A DNA stretch of 64,000 nucleotides. Source: Streptomyces griseus subsp. griseus. GTDB lineage: Bacteria > Actinomycetota > Actinomycetes > Streptomycetales > Streptomycetaceae. Both the position numbers and the translations under genes were made by a program. The stretch covers positions 2,480,001 through 2,544,000 of the forward strand of contig NZ_CP032543.1 in assembly GCF_003610995.1 (NCBI RefSeq), in the 5' to 3' direction. The number at the start of each line of letters is the position of its first letter. Positions within the stretch are counted from its first letter, which is position 1. Below are positions 50,218 to 59,209 of this stretch, piece after piece. The notes below the pieces were generated by a model, which was not told the DNA's origin, ran no database searches, and was given only the letters and a program-made list of their open reading frames with translations.

Positions 50218-50233
50218 GGGAGAGCGCTCTCCC
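50218..50233. promoter_or_regulatory. LacI-type operator at the promoter of the beta-helix enzyme
   Basis: GGGAGAGCGCTCTCCC is a perfect 16-base palindrome centred on GCGC, the typical form of LacI/CebR-family operators that govern glycan genes. It lies directly downstream of the predicted -10 element and 29 bases before the start codon. Confidence 0.75.
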
Positions 50234-50235
50234 GG

Positions 50236-50265
50236 AACCTTGCCCGCCGCATCGGTCACGGTCAA
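50236..50265 (-). promoter_or_regulatory. Promoter of the beta-helix enzyme gene
   Basis: On the minus strand TTGACC (50260-50265) and AAGGTT (50236-50241) are 18 bases apart. Transcription would start inside the palindromic operator. Confidence 0.55.
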
Positions 50266-50319
50266 GAATCCTGACACGACTTTTCTTTCGGTGTGTATTA
50301 AGTCGATCCCGTCGCATGC

Positions 50320-50640
50320 GTGCTGACGTTCGGTCAGGTGGCGTTCGGGTCGACCCCGGGTATGGGCTCGGTGCTGCGCGGCCTCCTCGACAACCGCTCC
50401 GCGCAGTACCGCGCCTACCTCGACCAGAGCGCCGCCTGGGGCGAGGAATGGACCGACGCCGCCTTCAGCTCCGAGTGGCTCATGAGCCTGACGCTCGCCG
50501 AACTGGCCGAGATGAGCGATGAGTTGTCCGCCGTTACGCGGCGGTGGCGGCAGCGCGGCAAGGCCGCCAGGGAGGCGGGCGACACCGAGGGGCGCGAGCA
50601 CGTGTCCGTCCATCTGTACGGGTTCCCGTTCCGTCCCTGA
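50320..50640 (+). pseudogene. C-terminal remnant of an ArsR-type regulator
   Basis: The sequence RSAQYRAYLDQSAAWGEEWTDA through HVSVHLYGFPFRP matches the effector half of ArsR-type helix-turn-helix regulators that usually precede MFS exporter genes. The winged helix is missing: the frame opens only 30 residues earlier with unrelated sequence. It is therefore N-terminally truncated and cannot bind DNA as usual. It sits immediately before a broken MFS gene. Confidence 0.65.
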
Positions 50641-50683
50641 GCCTGGTCCGCCCCCGAGCCTGGCCCGCCCCCGAGGAGACTCC

Positions 50684-51293
50684 GTGTCCGCCGCAGAGAT
50701 CGCCACACCCGCGAGCCCCGCCGCGCTCCGGCCCGCTCACCGCGACGCCAACGTGCTGCGCTGGCTCGCCGCGTACACCGCCTCGCTCATCGGCGACAGC
50801 GTCTACTTCATCGCCCTCGCCCGGTCGGCCCAGAAGGTCGCCGGGCCCGCCGAGGTCGGCCTGGTCATGGCCGCCGGGGCGGTTCCCCGGGCGCTGCTCA
50901 TGCTCGGCGGTGGCGTGACGGCCGACCGGTTCGGGGTACGCCGGATCGTGCATCGCCCTGGTCCCCACGCTGCCGCTCGCCGTGGCCGTGGCCCTCGCCG
51001 TGGGTCTGGCCATGGGCATCTGCGGCACCCTGGCCAACGCCCTCGTACAGACCGCCGCCGACCCCGCCTATCTGGGGCGGGTCACCTCGGTCGTGACGCT
51101 CACCTCCGTGGGCCTGGCACCGCTGAGCTACCCGTTGATCGGGGCGGCCATCGGCAGGTGGGGGTCCGCGCCGGTCTTCGTCGGGTGCGGGGCGTTCGGG
51201 AGCCTCGGGGTGGCCGTCGCGCTGGGCTGCGGGGCGGTGCGGAGGGCTGAGCTGCCGCGATCACGCCCGCGCCCGCGCCCGTCGAAGGCTTGA
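50684..51293 (+). pseudogene. MFS transporter with large internal deletion and frame change
   Basis: GTG at 50684 has GAGGAG upstream and encodes an MFS N-terminus (LRWLAAYTASLIGDSVYFIALA... GGGVTADRFGVRRIV, in part), about three helices. At about 50945 the frame changes and continues as the last third of an MFS protein (LPLAVAVALAVGLAMGICGTLANALVQ... LGRVTSVVTLTSVGLAP). Roughly half of a normal 400-residue transporter is missing, so the gene is dead. Confidence 0.75.
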
Positions 51294-51403
51294 CGATCTC
51301 CCGCCGGGCGATGCCCCGGCGCGCCGGGCCCAGGGAATTGACCCGTGATCCTGCCGTACAAATGCACCCCGCCCCCGGTCGCTTCCGTACCTACGGTCGT
51401 CGC

Positions 51404-51856
51404 ATGACCACGTTCCAGGTGCCTCAGCGCATGAACTTCTCCGCCGTCTCCCCCAAGGTCTTCAAGGCCGTCCTCGCCCTCGACGCCGTCGCCCGCGAGG
51501 GGCTCGACCCCGTACTGCTGGAGCTGGTGCAGATCCGCGCCTCGCAGGTCAACCGCTGTGCGTACTGCATCGACTACCACACCTCCGACGCCCGCAGGGC
51601 CGGGGAGCCGGAGGAACGGATCCACCAGCTCGCCGCGTGGGAGGAGTCGAGTCTCTTCACCGAGAAGGAGCGGGCCGCCCTCGCGCTGACCGAGGCCGTC
51701 ACCCTCCTGCCGGAGGGGGTGTCGGACGAGGTGTACGAGGAGTCCGCGCGGCACTTCGAGGAGAAGGAGCTCGCCCAGCTGATCGCCCTCATCTTCACCA
51801 CCAACGTGTGGAACCGGATGAACGTCACCACGCGCAAGAGGCCCGGCACCGAGTAG
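51404..51856 (+). CDS. AhpD-like carboxymuconolactone decarboxylase-family protein
   Basis: The 150-residue protein has the alkylhydroperoxidase D signature with redox cysteines, NRCAYCIDYHTSDAR, and the helical ending LIALIFTTNVWNRMNV. Such proteins reduce peroxides or act in thiol chemistry. ATG at 51404 has no ribosome site and may be leaderless. It is intact although both neighbours are decaying. Confidence 0.87.
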   Translation: MTTFQVPQRMNFSAVSPKVFKAVLALDAVAREGLDPVLLELVQIRASQVNRCAYCIDYHTSDARRAGEPEERIHQLAAWEESSLFTEKERAALALTEAVTLLPEGVSDEVYEESARHFEEKELAQLIALIFTTNVWNRMNVTTRKRPGTE

Positions 51857-51929
51857 CCGGCCGGCCTTCCGGGGGCGGTGGCCGTGCTGCCGGCCGCCGC
51901 CCGCCCCCTGTCCGTGGACCGACCTCCGC

Positions 51930-52180
51930 CTGATGGAGGGAGGGCGCGGCGGGGCCGATGGTGACGGTGCCCGGCCTGGTCGCCGCCGTCTCCGCGCCCG
52001 TGGCCGCCGTGACCACCGGGTGCGTCGACCTGGCGTACGGCGTTCGCGGCCGTGGGTGTCCTCGGGCTGATCTCCTCGACCTGCGTGCTCTTCCTCATGC
52101 AGAGCATCCCGGCCGGGCACTCCCTCACGTTCTCCGCCCTGCCCAAGGTCTTCGCCGCGCCGGGCCGGGGGTCCGGCCGT
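51930..52180 (+). pseudogene. Second MFS transporter remnant
   Basis: Two frames carry pieces of an MFS protein: VTVPGLVAAVSAPVAAVTTG from 51958, then WRTAFAAVGVLGLISSTCVLFLM in the next frame from about 52032. Neither has a usable start. The rest of the 51857-52430 gap contains no supported gene, only the leader of the AlaRS-like gene. Confidence 0.55.
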
Positions 52181-52430
52181 AGATGCGCGTGAAATGCGCG
52201 TGCCGCCGTACCCCCGGCCGCGTTATCGTCGACCGTATGAACGTCACCGGCCTCAGCACCACCGCGACCGCGCGAGCGACCAGCTCGCCGGTTGCCGCCG
52301 CCTGACCTTCCCCTCCCCCGGCGACCGGAAACGGTCCGCCGGTGGTGTCGTGGCCCTTGGCCCGGCCGGGTGACCGGACGGTCCCGTTCTCCGGTGCCTC
52401 CCCCCGCTGCCACGCGAAGGAGCCACCCCC

Positions 52431-53603
52431 ATGCGTACGGAACAACTGGCCCGCACATTCGTCGAGTTCTACGAGGAACGCGGCCACCGCCGGATCACCG
52501 GATCGACGCTCCTGCCCCCGCCCGGCGACCCCGTGCTCTTCACCACCTCCGGCATGCACCCGCTCACGCCGTACCTGGAGGGCCGCCCCCATCCGCTGGG
52601 CCGGCGGCTCGTCAACGTACAGCGCTGTCTGCGGACCACGGACCTGGACGAGGTCGGGGACGCCACGCACCTGACCGTCTTCGAGATGCTCGGCACCTGG
52701 TCGCTGGGCGACTACGAGGGGCCGCGCAGTCTGGAGTGGGGGTACGGGCTGCTCACCGAGGGGCTGGGCGTCGATCCCGGTCTGCTGTACGCCACCGTCT
52801 TCGCCGGTGACGGCAGGACCGGGCCGGACAGCGCCTCCCTGGAGCTGTGGCAGGGGCTGGGTGTGCCCGTCGAACCCACCGTGGAGGACAACTGGTGGTC
52901 GAACGGGCCGGTCGGGCCGTGCGGACCCGACTCCGAGATCTTCCTGTGGAGCGGCGACGGCCCGCCGCGGTCGACGCCCACCCGGGACGACCGCTGGGTC
53001 GAGGTGTGGAACCACGTGACGATGACCCACCGCCGGCTCGGCGACGGCTCCCTCGTTCCCCTGCCCCAGCGCAATGTCGACACCGGGCTCGGCCTGGAGC
53101 GGCTGGCCTCGCTGCTCCAGGGCAAGCCGTCCGTCTTCGCCTGCGACATCTTCGACCCCTGGCGCCGCCTCGTGCCCGCCCTCTGGGAGCTGGACGAACC
53201 CTCGCTGCGCCTGGTCTGCGACCACCTGCGCTCGGCCGTCGTGATCGTGGGCGACGGCGTGCGGCCGGCCAACACGGGGCGGGGCTACGTGCTGCGCCGG
53301 CTGGTACGGCGGGTGCTCACCGTGCTCCGGCGGGACGACCCCTCACGCGGTGTGGGTGACCTGCCGGAGGAGCTGGTCCGGCACACGCTGGACCACTTCC
53401 GGCAGGACGCTACCCCGGGCGATGTGCTCCAGGTGCTGCGCGAGGAGGAGGACCGGTTCGGCAGGCTCCTGGAGCGCGGGCGGCAGGTGCTCACCCGCGC
53501 CCGCTTCCGAGGGCCGCTGACCGAGGGCGACTTCCACTACCTCCACGACACCCACGGGCTGCCGCGCGAGCTGATCACGAGCCTGCGGGAGAGGGAGGGG
53601 TGA
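52431..53603 (+). CDS. Stand-alone alanyl-tRNA synthetase catalytic-domain paralog
   Basis: The 390-residue protein covers only the aminoacylation half of AlaRS (normal length about 880). Class II motifs are present: motif 2 region CLRTTDLDEVG..FEMLGTWSLGDY, the GPVGPCGPDSEIF loop, motif 3 VDTGLGLERLA, and the tRNA-recognition helices with DHLRSAVVIVGDGVRPANTGRGYVLRRLVRR (in part). The editing domain and C-Ala domain are missing with no sign of a downstream fragment. It might alanylate a tRNA without proofreading, or use alanyl-adenylate for another acceptor. ATG at 52431 has AAGGAG upstream, so it looks like an active gene. Confidence 0.88.
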   Translation: MRTEQLARTFVEFYEERGHRRITGSTLLPPPGDPVLFTTSGMHPLTPYLEGRPHPLGRRLVNVQRCLRTTDLDEVGDATHLTVFEMLGTWSLGDYEGPRSLEWGYGLLTEGLGVDPGLLYATVFAGDGRTGPDSASLELWQGLGVPVEPTVEDNWWSNGPVGPCGPDSEIFLWSGDGPPRSTPTRDDRWVEVWNHVTMTHRRLGDGSLVPLPQRNVDTGLGLERLASLLQGKPSVFACDIFDPWRRLVPALWELDEPSLRLVCDHLRSAVVIVGDGVRPANTGRGYVLRRLVRRVLTVLRRDDPSRGVGDLPEELVRHTLDHFRQDATPGDVLQVLREEEDRFGRLLERGRQVLTRARFRGPLTEGDFHYLHDTHGLPRELITSLREREG

Positions 53604-53630
53604 GGGAGGCGAGGGAGGCGAGGCGCCCCC

Positions 53631-53693
53631 CTGCGACCCCTGCGACCCCTGCGACCCCTGCGACCCCTGCGACCCCTGCGACCCCTGCGACCT
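53631..53693. repeat. Seven tandem copies of a 9-base unit
   Basis: Seven head-to-tail units of ctgcgaccc (the last ending in t) start 28 bases after the AlaRS-like stop. The unit is a multiple of three and reads Gly-Arg-Arg or Val-Ala-Gly on the minus strand, but no start, ribosome site or conserved protein supports translation. It may be a hypervariable microsatellite. Confidence 0.85.
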
Positions 53694-53872
53694 AGATCAT
53701 CGTCGTGCTCGTGGCCATGTGATGCCCCCTTACCCCGTCGGCGGTCGCCCGTCGGTGCGGCCGGAGCAGAGGTTAGCCTCGGCAGGACAGGGAGACGTAC
53801 GCGGACGACGTCGATGGATGGCGTACGCGGGCGTCGGACACGGACACGGACACGGAAACGATGGTGGTGGCG

Positions 53873-54178
53873 ATGGCGAAGGTTCCGGCAGCGGCGGTGG
53901 CGGCGGGCGGGCTGCTCGGAGGGTACGGCGTCACCCGGTGGACCCGGAAGCGTCCGCTCGGCGGGGTCGCGCTCGCCGCCGCCGGGTCCCTCGCCGCGTA
54001 CGAGTGGAACCGTCAGGCCGGACCGCGTGCGGCCACCGCACTGACCGTCGCGTATGTCGCCGCCTTCGCCGGGTCGCACCCGCTCGCCAAGAAGATCGGC
54101 GCCTGGCCGGCCGTCTTCGCCGTCGCGGGTGGTGTGGCCGCCGCCTCCTGGGCCGTGACCCGGCGCGGCGAGGGCTGA
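53873..54178 (+). CDS. Small membrane protein of about 100 residues
   Basis: The protein starts MAKVPAAAVAAGGLLGGYGVTRW and has three or four hydrophobic segments (GGVALAAAGSLAAY, ATALTVAYVAAFAG, WPAVFAVAGGVAAASWAV) with SHPLAKKIGAWP between them, a segment I associate with a conserved Streptomyces family. An ATG at 53861 is in frame and may be the start instead. Function unknown. Confidence 0.68.
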   Translation: MAKVPAAAVAAGGLLGGYGVTRWTRKRPLGGVALAAAGSLAAYEWNRQAGPRAATALTVAYVAAFAGSHPLAKKIGAWPAVFAVAGGVAAASWAVTRRGEG

Positions 54179-54332
54179 GCACTACCGGGCAGGAAGCTTC
54201 CGAGGAATTCGCGTCGCGTTGAACAGCAGCCGCGGCGCGCCCGTACTACCGGGCAACTCCCCCGTGTAAGCCGGGTGCGTACCCGTACGACAGGACGGGT
54301 ACGCACCCGGAACCCTCAGCCGTGCGCGGGCA

Positions 54333-55798
54333 TCAGCCGCCCAGCGCCCGCGACACCGTGTGGATCGCCAGGCCCGCCAGCGCGCCGACCACCGTGCCGT
54401 TGATGCGGATGAACTGGAGGTCGCGGCCGATGTGCGCCTCGATCTTCTTCGATGTCTGCTCCGCGTCCCAGCTCGCCACCGTCTCGCTGATCAGCGAGGT
54501 GATCTCCGTCCGGTAGCGGGTGACCACGTAGACCGCCGCGTCCTCCAGCCAGCCGTCGACCTTGCCCTGGAGGCGTTCGTCGGCCGCCAGCCTGGCGCCC
54601 AGCGACATCAGCGACGCGCGGGCCCGCAGGCGGAGTTCGCTGCGCTCGTCCTCAGCCGCCGCGAGGAGCATCGTACGGACGGAGGACCACGCCGACGCGA
54701 TGACGTCCTGCACCTCGCTCCGGCCCAGGATCTCCGACTTCAGCCGCTCCACCCGGGCCCGCGTGTCGGAGTCGCTCTGGAGGTCGGCCGCGAAGTCGGT
54801 GAGGAAGGTGTCGATGGACGCGCGCGCCGGGTGGCCCGGCATGTCCCGCATCTCCGTGACGAACCGCAGCAGCTCCTTGTAGACCCGCTCCCCCACCCGC
54901 TTGTCTACGAACCGGGGCGTCCACCCCGGCGCCCCGCCCTGCACCGCGTCCATCACCGAGTCGCCGTGCTCCACCAGCCAGTCGTGCGCCCGTACGCAGA
55001 TGAGGTCGACGACCTTGCGGTGGCCGCCGTCCTCCACGACCCGCTCCAGCATCTTGCCGAGACCGGGGCCGACCTCCGCCGCGTTGGCCCGCCGGGTGAT
55101 GGCCTCGCCGACGACCGCCTGGACGTCGGAGTCCCGCAGCACCGTCAGCGCGCCGCGCAGCGCCGTCGCCAGCTCCGCGGTGACCCGGTCGGCGTTGGCC
55201 GGCTCCGAAAGCCAGGCACCGACCTTCCGGCCCACCCCCAGAGCATGAATTCGGTCACGAATGACGTCTCCGGAGAGAAAGTTTTCCCCAACGAAGGAAC
55301 CGAGGGACTGTCCTAGCTGATCCTTCTTGGTGGGGATGATGGCGGTGTGGGGGATGGGCAGGCCGAGCGGGCGCCGGAAGAGCGCCGTGACGGCGAACCA
55401 GTCCGCCAGAGCGCCCACCATCCCCGCCTCGGCAGCCGCCGCAACGTAGCCCGGCCAGCCCTTCACACCTGAGTGCTCAGCCCAGGTGGCCAGGACATAG
55501 ACCAGTGCGACGAGCAGAAGGAGGCCGGTCGCCGTGAGCTTCATGCGCCGTACGCCGCGCTGTTTCTCCTCGTCGGCGGCGGTGTACGCGAACGAGGCCA
55601 GCGGGCCGCGGCCGGGCGGGGCGCCCCTGCCGGTGCCGGGGCCCGCCCCCTCGCCGGAGCCGCCGCTCGTGGTCCCGGGCCCAGCTCCCCGCGGGGTTCG
55701 GTCCGTTCGCCCTCCGTTCCGGACGCCGGTCGCCCGGAGTCCGGGTCCTGTCCTGGCTGCTGCACCGCGTCCTGCTCTCCGGAACCGGTCGGTCCCAT
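54333..55798 (-). CDS. DUF445 family membrane protein (probable one-base deletion near the N-terminus)
   Basis: The DUF445 core starts at MKLTATGLLLLVALVYVLA (ATG at 55544) with GWPGYVAAAAEAGMVGALADWFAVTALFRRPLGLP, in part, and ends in a helix GTVVGALAGLAIHTVSRALGG, giving 403 residues. The segment just before it, LASFAYTAADEEKQRGVRR, also looks conserved, but its frame has no good start. A neighbouring frame has an ATG at 55798 with GGAG and plausible codons (MGPTGSGEQDAV). One added base between about 55620 and 55700 would join them into a 488-residue protein. Function is unknown; the family is membrane-associated. Confidence 0.75.
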
Positions 55799-55958
55799 GC
55801 GCTCCACCCGTCCCACCCGTTCCAACCGTCCGCCTACGCCTCGCCCCCGCGACGTACGCATTGTCCCTACTTCCCCTACTCCCGGGGCGCATGTCGAGTT
55901 CCCCGCGGCCTGCCGCATCATGGAACCAGCACGATCATCACAAGGAGAAACACCGCAC

Positions 55959-57200
55959 ATGCCCAGGCGCCAGGGGTACGCCCTGCTCATAGCCCTACTG
56001 GCGGGCACCGCCGTACTCGCCGTCGCCGCCGTACTCGGCACGACGCTGTTCACCGGCCCCCGGGCCGCCCCGCTCCCGCCCGCCGAGACGCATGCGGCGG
56101 CCCGCAACCCCGTCGCCCCCGCCAACGCGGGCGGGAACTGGGTCGCCACCTGGACCACCGCACCCGTCGGCGCGGAGCCGGGCGCCGCGAACGGGTTTCC
56201 CGGCAGCACCATCCGTAACGTCGTGCACACCAGCGTCGGCGGGAACGCCGCCCGGATCACGCTCTCCAACCTCTTCGGGACCGTCCCGCTCCTCGTCGAC
56301 CAGGCCACCGTCAACGGCCGCCCGGTGACCTTCGACGGCGCCGCCACCGTCACCATCGCGGCGGGCGGACGGGTCGTCAGCGACCCGGTCACCGTGCCGG
56401 TCGCGCCCGACTCCGACCTCCGGGTCGACTTCCGCACCCCGCGCCCGAGCGGCCCGGCCACCTACCACCCGAACACCCACCAGACGTCCTCCCTGACCGA
56501 CGGCCGCACCACCTGGTCCACCACCAAGTGGCGCTACCTCACCGCCGTGGACGTCCGCAACGAGGCCGCACCCGGCACCGTCGTCGTCATCGGGGACTCC
56601 CTGACGGCGGGCAGTGGCTCCACCAACGACGCCAACTCCCGCTGGACGGACGTCCTCGCGGACCGCCTCGGCGGCCGGTACGGGGTCGCCAACGCGGGCA
56701 TCGCGGGCAACCGGCTCCTCACCGACGGCTCCGCGGGCCAGGCCGGGCTCGTCCGGTTCGAGCGGGACGTTCTCTCGGTCGCCGGGGCGCGCACCGTGAT
56801 CGTGGCCCTCGGCATCAACGACGTACAGCAGGCACCGCAGGAGCCCGACGCCGGGCGCATCGTGGCCGGGCTGCGGACCCTCGCCGACCAGGCGCGGGCG
56901 CGGGGGCTGACGGTCGTCGGCGCGACCCTGACCCCGTTCGAGGGCTTCCCCACCTGGACGCCCGAGCGCAATGCCGTGCGGCTCGCGGTCAACGAGCGGA
57001 TCCGGTCGGGCTCCATCTTCGACGCGTACGTCGACTTCGACGAGGCCGTACGTGACCCCGCCGCGCCGAACCGGGTGCTCGCCGCGTACGACTCCGGCGA
57101 CCACCTGCACTTCAACGACGCCGGATACCGGGCGCTCGGCGAGCGGGTGGACCCGACGTCCCTGGAGCGGGCCCGCACACCGGCCTCCGACGAGCTGTGA
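55959..57200 (+). CDS. Secreted SGNH/GDSL-family esterase
   Basis: The 413-residue protein has a signal anchor (GYALLIALLAGTAVLAVAAVLG), a beta-sandwich domain (about 50-205) and an SGNH hydrolase domain. The four blocks are VVIGDSLTAGSG (nucleophile Ser), NAGIAGNRLL, VIVALGINDVQQ and DSGDHLHFNDAGY (Asp and His). It would hydrolyse esters on an external lipid or polysaccharide. ATG at 55959 has AAGGAG at the right spacing. It diverges from the DUF445 gene. Confidence 0.9.
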   Translation: MPRRQGYALLIALLAGTAVLAVAAVLGTTLFTGPRAAPLPPAETHAAARNPVAPANAGGNWVATWTTAPVGAEPGAANGFPGSTIRNVVHTSVGGNAARITLSNLFGTVPLLVDQATVNGRPVTFDGAATVTIAAGGRVVSDPVTVPVAPDSDLRVDFRTPRPSGPATYHPNTHQTSSLTDGRTTWSTTKWRYLTAVDVRNEAAPGTVVVIGDSLTAGSGSTNDANSRWTDVLADRLGGRYGVANAGIAGNRLLTDGSAGQAGLVRFERDVLSVAGARTVIVALGINDVQQAPQEPDAGRIVAGLRTLADQARARGLTVVGATLTPFEGFPTWTPERNAVRLAVNERIRSGSIFDAYVDFDEAVRDPAAPNRVLAAYDSGDHLHFNDAGYRALGERVDPTSLERARTPASDEL

Positions 57201-57335
57201 GGTGACGTACGCGTAGGGCGGCGAGGCCCCCCGCCGGGCCTTCAGCAGCCTGGCCCGGCGGCCCGGCCGCACTCAGCGGCCTGGGTCCGGCCCCTCAGCC
57301 CGGCCCTCAGCAGCCCGGCCCCTCGGATCGGTCCC

Positions 57336-58067
57336 TCAGCCCAGCTCCTTGCGCCCGCGCCCCTCGCCCTCCCCGCCGTCCAGCCCCCGGCGCTCGCGGA
57401 CCGCCCGCTCCGCCTCCTCGGCCTCCTCCAGACGGCGGCGCTCCGCCTTCGTCCGCTTGCGCTCCACCCCCACGCCGCCCATCAGGGCCAGCCCCGTGAT
57501 CGTGACGCGCGGCGCCTGTGGCACCGTCTCGCCCTCCTCGCTCGGGCCCTCGCCGAAACCGCCCATGATGCCGATGCCCCGGACGTCGACGTTCAGCTCC
57601 GGCGGGGCCGTCACATGGAGGCCGCCCATGATCGCGAAGCAGCGGATGACGACCTCGCGGTCCTCGAAGTTCGCCTCGCGCAGGTCGATCTCGCCGCCGC
57701 CCCACATCGCGAACGCGGTGAACTTCCGGCCGACCGTCCAGCGGCCCTTCCGGTTGAAACCGCCCCAGAACGCGAACCCGCCCTTGGAGGTCGCGGTGCC
57801 GCCGATCCGCGCGGGCCAGCTCGCGGCGGAGCCCCGCGGCGGGGCGGGGGCGGAGGAGCCCACCGGGGCGACGGCGGTGCCGGGCGCCGGAAGGTCCTGG
57901 ACGAGCGGCTCCAACTCGCCGTGCGTACGGGCCTTGTAGGCCGTTTCGAGGCGCTGCTCGAACTCGTCCATCTCCAGCCGGCCCTCGGCCACGGCCTCCC
58001 TCAGCAACTCGGCGATCCGCTCACGTTCAGCATCGGAAGCACGCAACTCCGGACGTTCACTTGTCAT
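57336..58067 (-). CDS. DUF1707 SHOCT-like domain protein
   Basis: The 243-residue protein has an N-terminal DUF1707 domain (LRASDAERERIAELLREAVAEGRLEMDEF, in part) and a beta-repeat region with three GG turns (AMWGGGEIDL, AIMGGLHV, GIMGGFGEG, ALMGGVGV), as in LiaF-type cell-wall stress proteins. A Glu/Arg-rich coiled tail follows. No membrane helix is visible. The ATG at 58067 is preferred because DUF1707 proteins start MTSERPELRASDAER. Role unknown, possibly envelope stress sensing. Confidence 0.85.
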   Translation of the reverse strand: MTSERPELRASDAERERIAELLREAVAEGRLEMDEFEQRLETAYKARTHGELEPLVQDLPAPGTAVAPVGSSAPAPPRGSAASWPARIGGTATSKGGFAFWGGFNRKGRWTVGRKFTAFAMWGGGEIDLREANFEDREVVIRCFAIMGGLHVTAPPELNVDVRGIGIMGGFGEGPSEEGETVPQAPRVTITGLALMGGVGVERKRTKAERRRLEEAEEAERAVRERRGLDGGEGEGRGRKELG

Positions 58068-58151
58068 ACCGCGCACCCTATTGAACGCACCCGTTCCCGG
58101 CACAGACGTGCAGGTCCAGGGCTTGTACGCGTCGGCCCGCCCGGCTCCGGC

Positions 58152-59189
58152 CTACGGCGCGGCCTCGTACATCCTGGCGATCACGGCCTCGATGTCCGGC
58201 TCCCGCACCGACAGGTCCATCAGCGGGTACTCCGCCGCGATCCGCGCCACCAGCGGGGCAGCCGACGCCGAGGCGGGGAAGGCCAGCCACTGGCGTACCC
58301 CCTCCACCCTGACCGCCCGCAGCCCCGGCCCCGCCCCATCCGACTCCAGCTCGATCGGCGGGAGTTCGCGCTCCAGGTCCACCACCAGCATCCGCTCGCT
58401 CTCCCCCACCTCATGGAGACCGGCGACCGGACCGTCGTACATCAGGCGGCCGTGGTCGATCACCATCACCCGTCGGCAGAGCTGTTCGATGTCGGTCAGG
58501 TCGTGCGTCGTCAGCAGGACCGTGGTCCCGCGCTCCGCGTTCAACTCCTTGAGGAACTGGCGCACCCTGGCCTTCGAGATCACGTCCAGCCCGATCGTCG
58601 GCTCATCCAGGTAGAGCACCTCGGGATCGTGCAGCAGGGCCGCCGCGATGTCGCCGCGCATCCGCTGCCCCAGGGAGAGTTGACGTACGGGTACGTCCAA
58701 CAGCTCGCCCAGGTCGAGGAGTTCGACGCAGCGGTCCAGGTTCTCCCGGTAACGGCGGTCAGGGATGCGGTACATGCGGTGCATCAGCCGGTACGAGTCA
58801 CGCAGCGGCAGGTCCCACCAGAGGGTGGTGCGCTGGCCGAAGACCACGCCGATGCGGTGGGCGAGCCGCGTACGTTCCCGGGAGGGGTCGATGCCCGCCA
58901 CGCGCAGCCGGCCGCCGCTCGGGGTGAGGATGCCCGTCAGCATCTTGATGGTGGTCGACTTCCCCGCCCCGTTCGGGCCGATGTAGCCGACCATCTCGCC
59001 GCGCGCGACCTGGAAGCTGATGCCGTCCACGGCCCGGACCTCGTGCCGCTCCCGGCGCAGCAGGCCGGCCTTCCGGCGGACCTGGAAGACCTTCTCGACG
59101 CCGTCGAGGACGATGAAGCCGTCACCGACCGTACGCGTGGCCTGCCCGTCGCCGACCGTACCCGTGGCTTCTTGTGCGAACCCGTCCAC
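58152..59189 (-). CDS. ABC-2 type exporter ATP-binding protein
   Basis: The 345-residue ATPase has Walker A GPNGAGKST, signature LSLGQRMRGDIAAALL, Walker B VLYLDEPTIGLDV and H-loop TTHDLTDIEQL. A C-terminal domain of about 80 residues follows. GTG at 59189 has GGGAG upstream. It lies 20 bases after the stop of the permease gene 59210-60088, so the three genes form one operon. The substrate is unknown; the permease family is the NodJ-unlike ABC-2 group (pfam06182-like). Confidence 0.88.
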   Translation of the reverse strand: MDGFAQEATGTVGDGQATRTVGDGFIVLDGVEKVFQVRRKAGLLRRERHEVRAVDGISFQVARGEMVGYIGPNGAGKSTTIKMLTGILTPSGGRLRVAGIDPSRERTRLAHRIGVVFGQRTTLWWDLPLRDSYRLMHRMYRIPDRRYRENLDRCVELLDLGELLDVPVRQLSLGQRMRGDIAAALLHDPEVLYLDEPTIGLDVISKARVRQFLKELNAERGTTVLLTTHDLTDIEQLCRRVMVIDHGRLMYDGPVAGLHEVGESERMLVVDLERELPPIELESDGAGPGLRAVRVEGVRQWLAFPASASAAPLVARIAAEYPLMDLSVREPDIEAVIARMYEAAP

Positions 59190-59209
59190 CGTGCCCAACT
59201 CCCTCTTCC

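Noticed and set aside
53631..53693. Possible CRISPR-like array
   Set aside because: The units are 9 bases with no spacers, so it is a simple tandem repeat. No cas gene is present.
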